Of a stretch of DNA of 57,684 nt, positions 24,453 through 39,378 are shown in pieces. The DNA comes from Zygnema circumcarinatum (Eukaryota > Streptophyta > Zygnematophyceae > Zygnematales > Zygnemataceae). The notes beneath the pieces are model-generated. The model had not been told where the DNA came from, made no database searches, and worked only from the letters and a program-made list of their open reading frames with translations. Positions within the stretch are counted from its first letter, which is position 1, and each line of letters opens with the position of its first letter. The stretch is from contig CM074823.1 of NCBI GenBank assembly GCA_037447605.1, positions 641,540 through 699,223 on the forward strand, in the 5' to 3' direction. The translations under genes and the position numbers were made by a program.

Positions 24453-27267
24453 CTCGAGCGCGTCGCGTATGCCCGCGAGGACGTTCTCAATGTACGTGGG
24501 AACGTCCGCGGAGGGGTTCAAGGGGAGCTGGAAGTAGTCGTTGCCGCCCACGGAGAGGATGAACAGGCTGTGGGCCACGGTCTGTAGGGGAGGGAGGGAG
24601 GGAGGGGAGGGAGGGAGGGAGGGAGGGAGAGGGAGGAGGGAGGGAGGGAGGGAGGGAGGGAGGAGGGAGGGAGGGAGGGGCGGATGAGGGCGGGAGGGTG
24701 GGAGAGGGAGTGGGAGGGGAGCGGGGAGGAGGGTGAGAGAGTGGGAGGGAGGGAGGGAGGGAGGGGAAACGGGGGAGAGTGGGGAGGGAGGAATGGGGAG
24801 AGGGGAGGGGAAGGGAGGGAGGGAGGGGGAGATTCAGACAGAATGAGCGAGAAGAGAGACTACGAGAGACGGAGGGGAGAGGGAAAGAGAGGGGGAAGAG
24901 TTCCATTGAGTGAGGGAAAGAGGTGAGTGCAGGAGCAGGGGGGATCCAGATTGAGAGAAACAGCGAGAGAGAGGGTAGAGGGAGAGTCTGAGAGTGGGAA
25001 GAGTCTGAGAGATTAGACTGAGAGGTATGAAGTGTGTCATACTCTGAAGGACAGAGTATGAGAGAATGAGAGAGAAAAGGAGGGAGAGAGAGGCTGTCCA
25101 AAAGGAGAGAGAGAGAGAGAGAACTCCCAAAAAGAGAAAGAGACATTATACGAGCCAAGATGACTCAGCCACAGCCTGACATCAGCAATATTTGAACTAA
25201 AACTGAGCTGAAACTGTAACTGGAACTGCAACTGGAACTGGAACTGGAACTGGAACTGAAACTGGAACTGGAACTGGAACTGAAACTGAAACTGGAATTG
25301 AAACTGGAACTGAATCGAAACTGAGAATGGAACTGGACTGAATACTCACATGTGAATCATAGAGGGTCATCAGCTCCAGAAACTTGCTCACTTGGTGGCT
25401 CAGCGTAAAGCAGTACGTGTTCTGAACATTTAAAAAAAAAATCCTCAACATCAAAATAAATACCCAGAAATATAATTTCAAGACACGCCGTCGCGGCTAA
25501 CAATTAGGCTTTCTATGAATACGAGATTTTTTTTTTCTTTTTGTAGGATCACCTTCAACGTTTGGATGTGGTACATCGTCAAAAAGAATTTTCAAACTGA
25601 CAATTAGGGAAGTAAAAAAACTAGAATTTTCGATGTGGGTTTAATCGAAAAAACTTGCACAGGTTTTTTTTTTCACTCACATTTGCGCAGTTTGTTTCTG
25701 GGAGAACTCCGGATCCTCCAGATGCGAAATTTATTCCATTTACAAATTGGACTTCATCGGTCTCTTTTGCATAGTTAACATTCGCAACCGGAGGAAGTCC
25801 TACAAGCTCCGCTGCAGCAGGAAAAAATCAAACGAAGAATAAATAAAAAAACAAATCAAGAATCAAGAATCAAGCAAATGCAAACAAATCAAATTTGAGT
25901 AATTTAAACATATAGGCTGCAGTTTGCTCAACTCAAACGTATATTTTTCAAGTTATAGATTTGGGATTTTAGGGTTCTGGGTTTTCTTTAGGTTTCTTTT
26001 TATAGAAAGCGAAGATCCCGAGAGAGAGTTCTAAATACAGAGAAAAATAGAGAGAGAGGGCAGAGAGAGAGTGCGAGGAGGGTCGAGGGGGCGGGGAGGG
26101 GGAAGAGAGATAGGGAGGAGGGCAGGGAGGTAGAGGGCTGGAGATGAGAGAGAGAGAGAGAAAGAGAGGATGGGGAGGAGCGAGAGAGAACTAGAAGAGT
26201 GGGGAAAGAGAAAGGCAGAGAGGCGGAGAGAGAGAACGAGAGGAAGGGAGGTAGGTAGGGGGTGGGAGAGAGAGTGAGAGGAAGGGGAGACAGGGAAGAG
26301 GAGGAAGAGGGGGGAAGCGAGTTTGTGGGGAAGGGGGAAAGTGAGCAAGTGAGACAGGGAGGTAGAGAGAGAGACAGGGAGGGTGGGGAACGAGAGAGAC
26401 ATAGAGAAAGACAGAGAAGAGAGAGACCGAGAGAGAGAGAGACCAGAGAGGCGAACAAGGAGTTGACTTTATCCTCACCCACGAAGTCCATAATGCCCTT
26501 TCCATTAGAAAAGCGTCCACTCGCCGGGATAAAGTCAACCCCATAGGGATCGAAGTTGACTTTAAAGGGACTTCCCACCACATCGTTATTGTTTCCGATA
26601 TCAAGCGTCGAGTCACCGAAAGCGAAGACGGCGGGGAAAAGCGGTGAGCAGGTAGAGGACAAGGATGGGAGGGAGGGAGAGAGAGTGGGAGAGGTAGAGG
26701 GAGAGGTAGAGCAGGCGGAGGGAGCGGTAGAGAAGACCACGCAGCGGCGGGACTCGGGGTAGGTGGTTTGGTGCTTGTCTCCGGGAGAGAGAGAGAGGGA
26801 GGAGGTGTGGAGGGAGGGGAGGGAGAGGACCACGCAGAGGTTGTCGAGGGACTCGTCAAGGGCCTGCAGTGGGAGAGGGAGGGAGGGAGGGAGGGAGGGA
26901 GAGAGAGAAGAGAAGGATACAGTAGGAGTGCGAGTCAGGGAATTTTGGGGAAAAATTGGAGGGAAAATTGGTTAGAAAAAGGGAAGAAATCGGGAATGTA
27001 TGAGAGGAAAGTGAAGGAATCGTAAAAAAACGAGAAAAGACAAAAAGGAGGCTGCTGAAGAAAAATCAAAGAAGTAATGAAAAAATGCAAAAAGAAATAA
27101 AAGGAATGAAAGAAAAATAAAGAAGAAATTTAAGACGAAGGAAAAAAAAAATCTGACCTCCCATTGGCCGATCGAAACGCCGTCTTCAGACGGAACGACG
27201 GATGCGATTTTGCTCCGCTTCTCCTGCTCTCTCCCACAGCGCCCCCCCCAAAAAAAAGATTGTAAAT

Positions 27268-27344
<77 letters not shown>

Positions 27345-29249
27345 CTCTCTCCCCCCCCATGGCTACCTCACTGTCCCGCACCTATTTCTCTTGCTCCTCT
27401 CCCCACTTCCTCCCTTTCCCTCTAATCTCCATCTTTCCCACTACCTTTCTCCTTACCTCACATCTCTCCTTGTTATGTATATTTCATTCGAGCTCTACCC
27501 TTTCCCACTATCCCACTATTTTCCTCCTCACTCCGTCTCTCTATCTTTCCAACTCTCCCCCCTCTCTTTCCCACTCACCACCTCTCTCCCTCCTCTCCCC
27601 CCTCTGCCTTCCATTTTCTCTCCCGCCCCCCTCCCCCTTTCTGGTCTTCTCTCGCCCTCTCTCCTCATCCCCTCTCCTCTCCTTCCTGCACCCCCTCACT
27701 CCTCTCTCCCTCTCTCCCCCCCTCATTCCTTTCTCCCTCCGTCCCCCTCTCCCCCTCGTTCTCTTCTCTCCCCCTCTCTCACCCGGACTTCATCCCCCTC
27801 AGTCTTCTCCAGTCCCTACCCCTCCCTCCCCTCCTCCCCTTGCTCCCTCCCTCACCCTCCCTCCTCCTCCTCCTCCCTCCTCCTCCTCCTCTCTCCCTCC
27901 TCCCCCACCCTCCTCCCTCCCTCCCTCCCCCTCCTCCCCCCCCACTCCCTCCTCCTCCTCCCTCCCTCTCCCTCCCCCTCTTTCCCTCCCCCCACCCACC
28001 TCCTCCCCTCCCTCCCTCCCCTCTCTTCCCTCCTCCCCCTACCCTCCTCCTCCCCCTCCCTCCCTCCCCCTCTCTCCCTCCTCCCCCACCCACCTCCTCC
28101 CACTCCCTCCCTCCCTCCCTCTCTCCCTCCCTCCCCCACCCTCCTCCCTCCCTCCCCATCTCCCTCCCTCCCCCACCCTCCTCCTCCCTCCCTCTCCCTC
28201 CTCCTCCCTCCTCCTCCCCCACCCTCTCCTCCCTCCCTCCCCATCTCCCTCCTCCCCCACCCTCCTCCTCCCTCCCTCCCTCCCTCTCCCTCCTCCTCCC
28301 CCTCCCTCCCTCTCTCTCCCTCCTCCCTCCCCATCTCCCTCCTCCCCCCACCCTCCTCCTCCCCCTCCCTCCCTCCCTCTCTCCCTCCTCCCCCACCCTC
28401 CTCCCTCCCTCCCTCCCCATCTCCCTCCTCCCCCACCCTCCTCCTCCCCCTCCCTCCTCCTCCTCTCTCCCTCCCTCCCTCTCCCTCCTCCTCCCTCCCT
28501 CCTCCTCCTCCTCCCCCACCCCCCTTACCTTGCCTAACGAGCGGACATGGATCCTCGACTCCTCCCCCGCCACATAGAACCTGTCGACTGCCCCCCTCCG
28601 CTCCCTTCCGTTGCACACAACGGCGCCGTTCCCGGAGCTCCCCGCGCGCACTCTCTCGCCCGTCTTCGAGTCGACGATGAACGGACCGACCGGCGCATGG
28701 AAAGCCCCGTCGAAACTGAACACGTGACAAAAACAATGTTCCGTTTAGTTCCTGTTGGACTCCATCTCAAACTGTGCAGCATAGAAATAAGATTCCGATC
28801 CAGGACTCCCTCCTTCGCAGCGAGAGATAGGGAGAGAGAGAGAGAGGGGGAGAGAGAGAGAGAGAGAGGTAGAGAGAGAGAGAGAGAGGTAGAGAGAGAG
28901 AGAGAGCAACCACAGGCCCCCCCTAAGCCCCTCCCCAGCATAAATTACATAGAATACATACATACAACAAAAATATATGGTTAAAAAAAAGGTCCAATTT
29001 TCAAATCTGAAGGGGCCTAAGCCCCCCCAAATTTTTATCCGCAGGTCCAACCCACCCCCCCACACAGCCTCAAGCGAGGCGACTTTACTTTATCGAGGGC
29101 GGCTCGCTCGCGTGCCCTTCAAAGTGAAAGTCGCAGAGATCGGCGGCGTTTGCGGTGTACGCATTCGCCGCGCCAGCGCTGAGGGCACAGAGCACAACGC
29201 CCAGGGCCGCTAGGAGCACCCCCTTCCCCTTCAGAATCGCTGCCGCCAT
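24453..29249 (-). CDS. Secreted GDSL esterase/lipase, C-terminus not found
   Basis: Exons in transcript order: 29249-29089, 28715-28529, 27226-27158, 26863-26479, 25811-25681, 25421-25350 and 24581-24453. All phases join (378 codons, no stop). The N-terminus is a signal peptide (MAAAILKGKGVLLAALG...AGAANA). Residues about 30-215 form an extension I do not recognise (INFDGAFHAPVGPF, VVCNGRE, DRFYVAGEE), ending in a Ser/Thr/Pro linker. The GDSL domain follows: block I FAFGDSTLDIGNNN with the nucleophile Ser, FSNGKGIMDFVG, LNG-type block VNGINFASGGSGVL, and block III LSVGGNDYF. After exon 7 (donor gtgaag) the strand enters the 2.8-kb satellite, and the block V Asp-x-x-His exon is not visible before the F-box gene. 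It is therefore truncated, continues through a giant intron, or is misassembled. Confidence 0.78.
24585..25130 (-). repeat. Purine tract (plus strand) in GDSL intron 6
   Basis: gggagg and gagaga repeats on the plus strand, hence CT-rich on the coding strand, running up to the acceptor of exon 7. At 25196-25345 the same intron has a GGAACT/GAAACT hexamer array. Confidence 0.9.
27266..28515 (+). repeat. (CT)n and CCTCCCTC tracts in GDSL intron 2
   Basis: A pure (CT)n block at about 27270-27342, then CT-rich sequence grading into cctcctccctccctc repeats at 27840-28510. On the coding (minus) strand this is purine-rich, opposite to the other introns of this gene. Confidence 0.93.
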
Positions 29250-29362
29250 GGCTGAGTGGTGCGCGGACCTCTCTCCGTCTCTTCGCCGAAAATTGAGAAT
29301 TTCTGAGCGTGGAGCCGTCGCCGTCGCCATCTATAGCCGCGCATGAGGCAATGGGGAGGCGC

Positions 29363-29385
29363 CACGTGGACAAAATGTCCACGTG
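29363..29385. promoter_or_regulatory. Paired inverted G-boxes (copy 1)
   Basis: A 23-bp near-palindrome: CACGTGGACA, AAA spacer, TGTCCACGTG. Two perfect G-boxes face each other with 10-bp arms, in the presumed promoter of the GDSL gene. G-boxes are known bZIP/bHLH sites; function here is inference. Confidence 0.7.
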
Positions 29386-29791
29386 ATATACGATCATTGG
29401 CTGATGCTTATCGCATAAGCCAAAAAACGCCGTCGGCGGGCGCCGGCAAGTTTTGGAAACTCGTCGCAAACAGACAAGGGTCCGTTCATCATAGGTCGGT
29501 GCAAGGTATAGCACAGGGTTTACGTGGCACCTTCCGATTGGGTTAAAATTCCGGCAATTCAAACGGGCCAGTGCTGCGTGCACATGGCCGCGTAGTTTTC
29601 TGACATGCCGTACACTGTACCAAAGTCGTCCTGCAAGAAGACAAAATCAGAGGTTGAACATGAACGACCATAGAGTGTAGTGCGCATAGTGCGACTACGC
29701 ACCCACTTCCTAATAAAAAATTGCGGTGTTGGCAGGATGATGCGCGAAGCGCGGCCGGTCTATAGCCGTGCAGGAGCCAATGGGGAGGCGC

Positions 29792-29814
29792 CACGTGGAC
29801 AAAATGTCCACGTG
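29792..29814. promoter_or_regulatory. Paired inverted G-boxes (copy 2)
   Basis: The same 23-bp near-palindrome in the second copy of the tandem duplication, unchanged although the flanks have indels. Preservation in both copies suggests constraint or recent duplication. Confidence 0.7.
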
Positions 29815-30187
29815 ATATACGATCATTGGCTGATGCTTATCGCATAAGCCAAAAAATGCCGTCGGCGGGCGCCGGCAAGTTTTGGAAACTCGTCGCAAAC
29901 AGACAAGGGTCCGTTCATCATAGGTCGGTGCAAGGATAGCACAGGGTTTGCGTGGCACTTTCTGATTGGGTTAAAATTCCGGCAACGGGCCAGTGCGGCG
30001 TGCACATGGCCGCGTCGTTTTCTGACAGGCCGTACACTGTACCAAAGTCGTCCTGCAAGAAGACAAAATCAGAGCTTGCACATGAAAGAGCATAAAGTGT
30101 AGTGCGCATAGTGCGACTAAGAGCACCCACTTCCTAATACAAAATTTCGGTGGTGTTGGCAGGGCTGTGCGCGAAGCGTGGCCGGTC

Positions 30188-31136
30188 AAAATTTATCACC
30201 GTGAAAATTTGCGGTAGCCGATCAACCAATGCTAAATGGCCACGCTGTCAGAAGTACACGTGGCACATTCTCATTGAATAATGCTTCCCCAAAAGCCGCA
30301 CAGGCCATAAGCCAAAAACGCCGGCGAGGCATCCGAAGCCGACAAATACGGCGAACTGAAAACGTGGTTGGTACACTCCATGTCGGTAAGCAATGACTAC
30401 GAGTTGACGTGGCAGATGTCCATTCGCTGAGGCATCCTAAGATTTTGATTTTTCCGGTCAAGGTACAGCGGCTGACAAAGATTTGTACAGTAGTCTCGCT
30501 AGCGGACCAAATCAAATTTTATCGCTGTAGCTTGACCACTGGCATTGTACAAATTGTACCAAAGTACGCTACCGACAAATCGGTTTGCAGGCATATGATT
30601 GCGATATTAATAATCGATACGATACGATACAGTACAGTATGTTCGATACGATACGATATGAGTATTCCGATGCGAGCGGTACAGTCGGTGAAAGTCAACG
30701 TGCTTGTCGTTTTGTGAATCATTGGCCGAAGGGCTAATTTCAGCGCTGCAATTCGACGAGGCTAATTTTGGAATTTCCGAATCTTGTACTTCGGGGGAAT
30801 TCAGTAAACATCGCCGATTCGGTGGATTTGGAGCGCCGCGAATTGAGCAGAGCAATTTCGCAGCCTTTCGCCCGAAATTTCCGCGCCGCCGCGGTCCCTC
30901 CACCTGCCCGCCTGCCAGCCGCGAGCTCAGCTCAGCTAAGCTCGGGTTCAGGGTTTCGGGCAAGGCAAGGGAGGGGCTAGATTCGCACCCTTAAGAAAAA
31001 AAAAAAATCCTAAAACCCTATAATAAAATCTGACCGGCGAGAAAAAGTGTGAATCTCGCTAAAAAAGGTGTGTAAATAGACCCTAAGTCAATTTTTCGCA
31101 GTTTCACATGTGAATGTGCAGATTGGCCCTGGAGAC
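30188..31136. other. Intergenic, between GDSL promoter and inverted arm
   Basis: No gene accepted. Contains a gatac pentamer cluster (30614-30660) and an open reading frame at 30704-30994 that I do not recognise and for which I see no splice or family support. Near 31007 it changes to CCCTA-type and A-rich sequence. Confidence 0.4.
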
Positions 31137-31559
31137 AACAAACCACAAAACCACAAGGTCACCTTCCTTTGTTCATGGTTTGCGCCATCGTTGGAAGGTT
31201 GTTTAACACAGCGACTTGGCATGGTTCCGCGCCTTCAAACTTGGCAAATCACAACTCACAAGGCCGCCCTGAAAGTGAATGGAGTGAATACCAATGTTGA
31301 GGGGCCAACACACCAACCTCGCCGTGTGAATCATAGACATAGAGTCTACACACATCTCGCCCAATTCGCAATTCCTTTCTCTTCCCTCTTCCCTCTCCCT
31401 CTCTCAAAAAACCTTCAACCCTTGCCCTCTCTATGGCAATACTCATACATAAGTCCCGCCCTCGCCCACACCCTAGCCCTGGTCCTCGCCCTTGTCATAC
31501 GATTGCTTACACATGCCTCCAATACCTCCTCCAAACACAACAAGCGGGCGCCCTCTCTC

Positions 31560-31725
31560 AACCCCCCAAACCCTCAAACCCCCAAACCCCCAAACCCTGA
31601 AACCCCCAAACCCCCAAACCCCAAAACCCTAAACCCTAAACCCTAAACCCTAAACCCTAAACCCTGAACCCTAAACCCTAAACCCTAAACCCTAAACCCT
31701 GAACCCTAAACCCTAAACCCCAGCC
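31560..31725 (+). repeat. CCCTAAA / CCCCCAAA telomere-type repeats
   Basis: cccccaaac units followed by about fifteen near-perfect ccctaaa units directly beyond the HIPL stop codon (minus strand). The best-preserved CCCTAAA run in the window. The left arm has a shorter, more degenerate version. Confidence 0.92.
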
Positions 31726-36002
<4,277 letters not shown>

Positions 36003-36380
36003 GGCAGAGGGTAAGCCTCCTCGCCTCTCCCTCTCGCCCTCTCTCACTCGCACTCGCTCCCTCTCTCTCCCACTTCCCCTCTCTCCCCCTCTCTCTCTCT
36101 CCCCCTCTCTTCGTCTCGCTCCCACTCTCCCCCTCTCTCCCCCTCTCGCCCCCTCTCCCCTTCTCTCCTCTCCCCCTCTCTTCCTCTCTCCTCTCCCCCT
36201 CTCTCCCTCTCTCCCCTTCTCTCCTCTCCCCCTCTCTTCCTCTCTCCTCTCCTCCTCTCACCCACTCGTTCTCTTTCTCTCGCCCTCTCCCGCACCCGAC
36301 ACTGCCTTCGCCTCCTCGGACGTTCGCGTTTGACCGTGCGGACCCCGTCAAATGTCAAACGTCCGTACATCGCTAGTCAG

Positions 36381-37790
36381 CTTCCGTACAGATACTGCTG
36401 GACATCAGCCAGTCCCCATCTGCCACGTGTAGCTGACCTTGTCCGAAATCCTCGGTTCGAGATTTTTTTTTTTTTTAACAAGATATTGGGTCAACGTTAC
36501 AATGGCCGTCGGTCCTTAAAATTCATCAAGACCGTACAAATCCGTATTTCGGATTTACCGTACCGTACATAACGGATCTGTTTTCTAAACTGAAAATTTA
36601 CGGCAGAGGCAGACGAGACCTGCGTGACGTCATGCAAGCCACAGCTGGCACCGAACGTCTAGGGTTGACGTGTCAAGGTCGGCATACGATGTCGGTGGCG
36701 AATGAGGAGGCGTCACGTGGTCGCAAAGTTGGTCGGCGGTTCTGACGAGATCAACTGCGAAGGGGAATCAGTCAGACGTGTACGGTTGGTCGGCAGACGT
36801 GTACCGCTGGGGAGCCAGAACTGTACAGTACAACAGCTAGAAAATAGGTCGGTGCTGAGGCGCAGGTTTTAGGCGGCATTGCATGGCTGGCTATGGATTG
36901 CTTAGCTGGTAGTTGACGGGGGAGTCAGACTTTGCCCGGAGCGTACTAAGTTCCCGAATTCAGTATACTAAAAATCAAAGTTTCGCGTACGAATTCTGGG
37001 GCGGGATCCGCGGCTCCGCCAAACCGAGCCTTACCGAAATGCGTACCTAGCCAAAGCTTAATTCGCCCGACTAAATTGATATGGTCATGTGTTAAGTCGG
37101 ACTCCTCCATTGGGTGTTAGATTCGAAGAAGAAGAAGCTAGAAGAAGCTTCGCAGCTGCTTCTAGGGAGGGCTGCGTTGTTGCGCCTAGGCGTAGTTTTC
37201 CGCTCTTAGCTTCTTTCTTTTATGCTTAGGTCCTTTGCGACCAGTCCCTCGTGGTTCCACATCATGCTTTTGGCCATGTACATTTGATGGCTGCATCGCC
37301 ATCGTGAGTTCAATGCCATTTTCCCCATGGCCTCCCTCTCTTGGCTATCGAGAACATGGTTGGGTTTGATTATGTTCGCATGGCCGCTTAATGTACAACA
37401 ACGTGTTGGTTTATACAACCATTCATACTTGCTCTCTTGTCTGTATGCGTGTTGTGATTCTTGACATCTATTCCCTATCAAATGAATTTATCGATGCTAG
37501 GGTCTTTTAGTGATAGTATCGAAAACAGGGCGAATCAAGTTGTATCCTATCGTAGTATGTTCACCATGTATCACAAATGTTGTTCATACCATTTCAAGTT
37601 CACGTTCACAACCCCTAGCGTGAGCATCCACGACTAAGGGAAGGATGACAACTTTCTCATTACTTCCACACCAAGTGTTGTACATGAAGGCGTGAACCAC
37701 AACCCAAATCATCCACCTCCCGCCCACAACTTCACGCCCGAGCACGCGAGCGAGCAAATTCAACAGGAAAATTCGACAAAAAATTAATCA
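36381..37790. other. Intergenic with dispersed-repeat copies
   Basis: No gene seen. Holds one copy of a dispersed element (about 37262-37325: tttgatggctgcatcgccat and onward) and, at about 37640-37760, a stretch also found upstream of SECA2 (54855-54950: accaagtgttgtacatgaag). Confidence 0.5.
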
Positions 37791-38095
37791 AATTCGACAG
37801 GAATGCCTTTCATATTGACTCCAACATGGGCGTACTCAAAACGCGGTCCCTGCAGCATCTCGATCAGTTTCCCGGAGGTGAAATAAGGTGAAATACCTCC
37901 CCTATTTTTTGTTCTTTCAGTTCCGGTGCATGGGTGTACGAATCAGCAAAACTGTTGGTCTCTACTAAATCGCTAAGGTTATTTTGTGCTTAGGTCCGTT
38001 GCGACGAGTTCCTCGTGGTTCCCCATGATGATTTTGTTCATGCATATTTGATGGCCTCATCGCCATGCGTGAGATCAATGCCACTTCCATTCATC
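37262..38095 (+). repeat. Dispersed repeat, two copies here
   Basis: Word of the form tttgatggcctcaccatcgt...gagatcaatgcc at about 37284 and 38047, each preceded by a related cttaggtcc..tgcgac.agt sequence. Related copies lie at about 48447-48480 (inverted), 48850-48885 and 54515-54560. Probably a short interspersed element; ends not defined. Confidence 0.6.
37792..37878 (-). pseudogene. Relic of HIPL exon 8
   Basis: About 85 bp matching HIPL exon 8 in the same orientation as the intact gene. Its minus-strand translation contains GPRFEYAHVGVNMKGIPV, against GPLFEYAHFGVNIKGIPV in the intact gene. No splice sites remain and a stop follows. The word gcggtccctgca agrees better with the decayed left copy than with the intact one. 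Confidence 0.8.
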
Positions 38096-38139
38096 TCCCG
38101 TGTTCTCTCTCAAATGTCCACAAATGAGCAAACAACTCA

Positions 38140-38228
38140 CCCTAGCCCTCCCCCCCCTCCCTCTCCCTCCCTCCCTCCCTCCCTCTCTCTCCCTCTCCCT
38201 CCCTCCCTCTCCCTCCCTCTCGCCATGT
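38140..38228 (+). repeat. CCCTCC pyrimidine tract
   Basis: Short ccctccctctctccc block in intergenic DNA. Confidence 0.85.
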
Positions 38229-38328
38229 CGTCGTCCATTCGAGCCCTGAATACCCTCATGGAACCCGCCCACGAGTCGCGCTTGACGCTAAACTGCATCA
38301 TGGAACCGCGCCCTGACCCATTCGCCGT

Positions 38329-38445
38329 TGCGCGCACCCCGCAGGCCATTGCGCGCACTTCCCAGGCCGTTGCGCGCACCGTCCAGAACGTTGCGCGCAC
38401 ACCCCAGGCCGTTGCCCGTACCTCCCCCAGGCCCTTGCGCGCACC
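38329..38445 (+). repeat. 21-bp minisatellite
   Basis: Five to six units of 21 bp (gccgttgcgcgcaccccgcag and variants). Because the unit is a multiple of three it stays open and reads Val-Ala-Arg-Thr-x-Gln-Ala, but no gene context supports coding. Confidence 0.85.
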
Positions 38446-38499
38446 CCCCACGTCACCCATGAAGAAGTCTCGATCAATCACGCACGGAAATCTCCGCTC

Positions 38500-38614
38500 T
38501 TTGTGGCACACCACGTGCGCCAGCGTCACAATATCGGAATATATCTGGATATTGAATATTGCGATATTATCTTCAGTGACGTATCGCGAATATGTAACGA
38601 CATTTTCGCAACGG
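38500..38614 (+). repeat. Copy of SECA2 upstream sequence
   Basis: cgtcacaatatcggaatata and onward to ttcgcaacgg matches 55135-55224 with about 10-15% differences, in the same orientation. Confidence 0.8.
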
Positions 38615-38624
38615 NNNNNNNNNN
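38615..38624. other. Assembly gap (10 N)
   Basis: Ten N between the SECA2 upstream-like sequence and an exact copy of SECA2 exon 2. Confidence 0.99.
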
Positions 38625-38746
38625 GGCGCGCAGTACGCAAGGCGGCATTGGCGGGCGATGCTCCACGCCAACTTCTGGGTGCTCAGAGACTTCCAGCGCC
38701 TCGCGGCCGACGTGGCGCGCTGGGAGCCGCACATGCAGGCGCTCTC
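38625..38746 (+). pseudogene. Exact 122-bp copy of SECA2 exon 2
   Basis: Identical over 122 bp to 56544-56665 ([17 protein letters not shown]...), ending abruptly at ggcgctctc, where the real exon continues with tgaccgggag. No donor site and no further SECA2 exons follow. Because it begins exactly at an assembly gap and is free of the divergence seen in the neighbouring copied promoter segment, an assembly artefact is as likely as a recent duplication. Confidence 0.8.
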
Positions 38747-38759
38747 AAAATGATACATG

Positions 38760-39370
38760 AATAAGCTATTTACGATATTTAGGTGTTTACCCGTATTTGA
38801 GGAGGCCTGTTGATCAGTCGCAAAAAACTATACGGCGAAAATTTGGCTGAAGTTAGCAAATCCTTCAGATTGCTTGAATCCTACGTGGTCAAAACTGGGA
38901 TCCACACGTGTATGCGAACATATTGAGAATTTGATCTTTTTTTCATATTGTTCAAATTCTCAAACTCGAAAACTATTCGATTCGCCTGTTCAAAAGTTCA
39001 ACTGAACCTTTTTTCGTTTTTTCAATTGAACATTGAACAATTAAGTAAAAAAATGTTCGATTTCTCAAGCAAGTTGGTAGTAGGGTAGTCCACCATAGCT
39101 TCCCCGGGAAGCTCTGGCCAAAAGTCAACGCGCTTTGGCCGTTCCTCTCCCTTTCCTTTTCCAAAAAAAAATAAAAAAATAAAAAAAAGCTCGTAAACCA
39201 GAGACCACAAACTTCCGACGCAGTTCCCAGAAGCTCTCGCGGCAGCTGCCCTCCCTCTCCCTCTCCCTCTCCCCCGCCCTCGTCCCTGAACCCCGAACTC
39301 CACATTCCCAGCCCTGAGGGGGGAGCGCTGAACTCTAAATCCTGCTCCCAGTTCGGCCCTGAACCCTCCC
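38760..39370. other. Intergenic, upstream of the membrane-protein gene
   Basis: AT-rich sequence with A/T homopolymers, no gene seen; a short ccctctccctctccc tract at 39248-39272 lies upstream of the ATG at 39379. Confidence 0.4.
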
Positions 39371-39378
39371 CCGCCGGC

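Larger units (their letters stand above)
29331..30187. repeat. 429-bp tandem duplication upstream of the GDSL gene
   Basis: Two head-to-tail copies starting at tatagccg (about 29331 and 29761), step 429 bp, highly similar over their full length with a few indels. A weaker third relative seems to continue to about 30420 (cataagccaaaaacgccg near 30307). It lies just upstream of the GDSL start codon (29249, minus strand), so it is promoter material duplicated in place. No coding potential was accepted. Confidence 0.88.

Noticed and set aside
21612-24587. Open frame of about 990 codons rich in Phe, Ser, His, Thr
   Set aside because: A pure by-product of the TTTTCAC satellite, whose units of 7 and 6 bp avoid stop codons on the plus strand.
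29710-29958. Minus-strand open frame present in both copies of the 429-bp duplication
   Set aside because: Conserved only because the DNA was duplicated; frames differ in length between copies, no family match, and the block lies in a promoter position.
38240-38445. Val-Ala-Arg-Thr repeat protein
   Set aside because: The frame stays open because the minisatellite unit is 21 bp; no start context, splice chain or family evidence.
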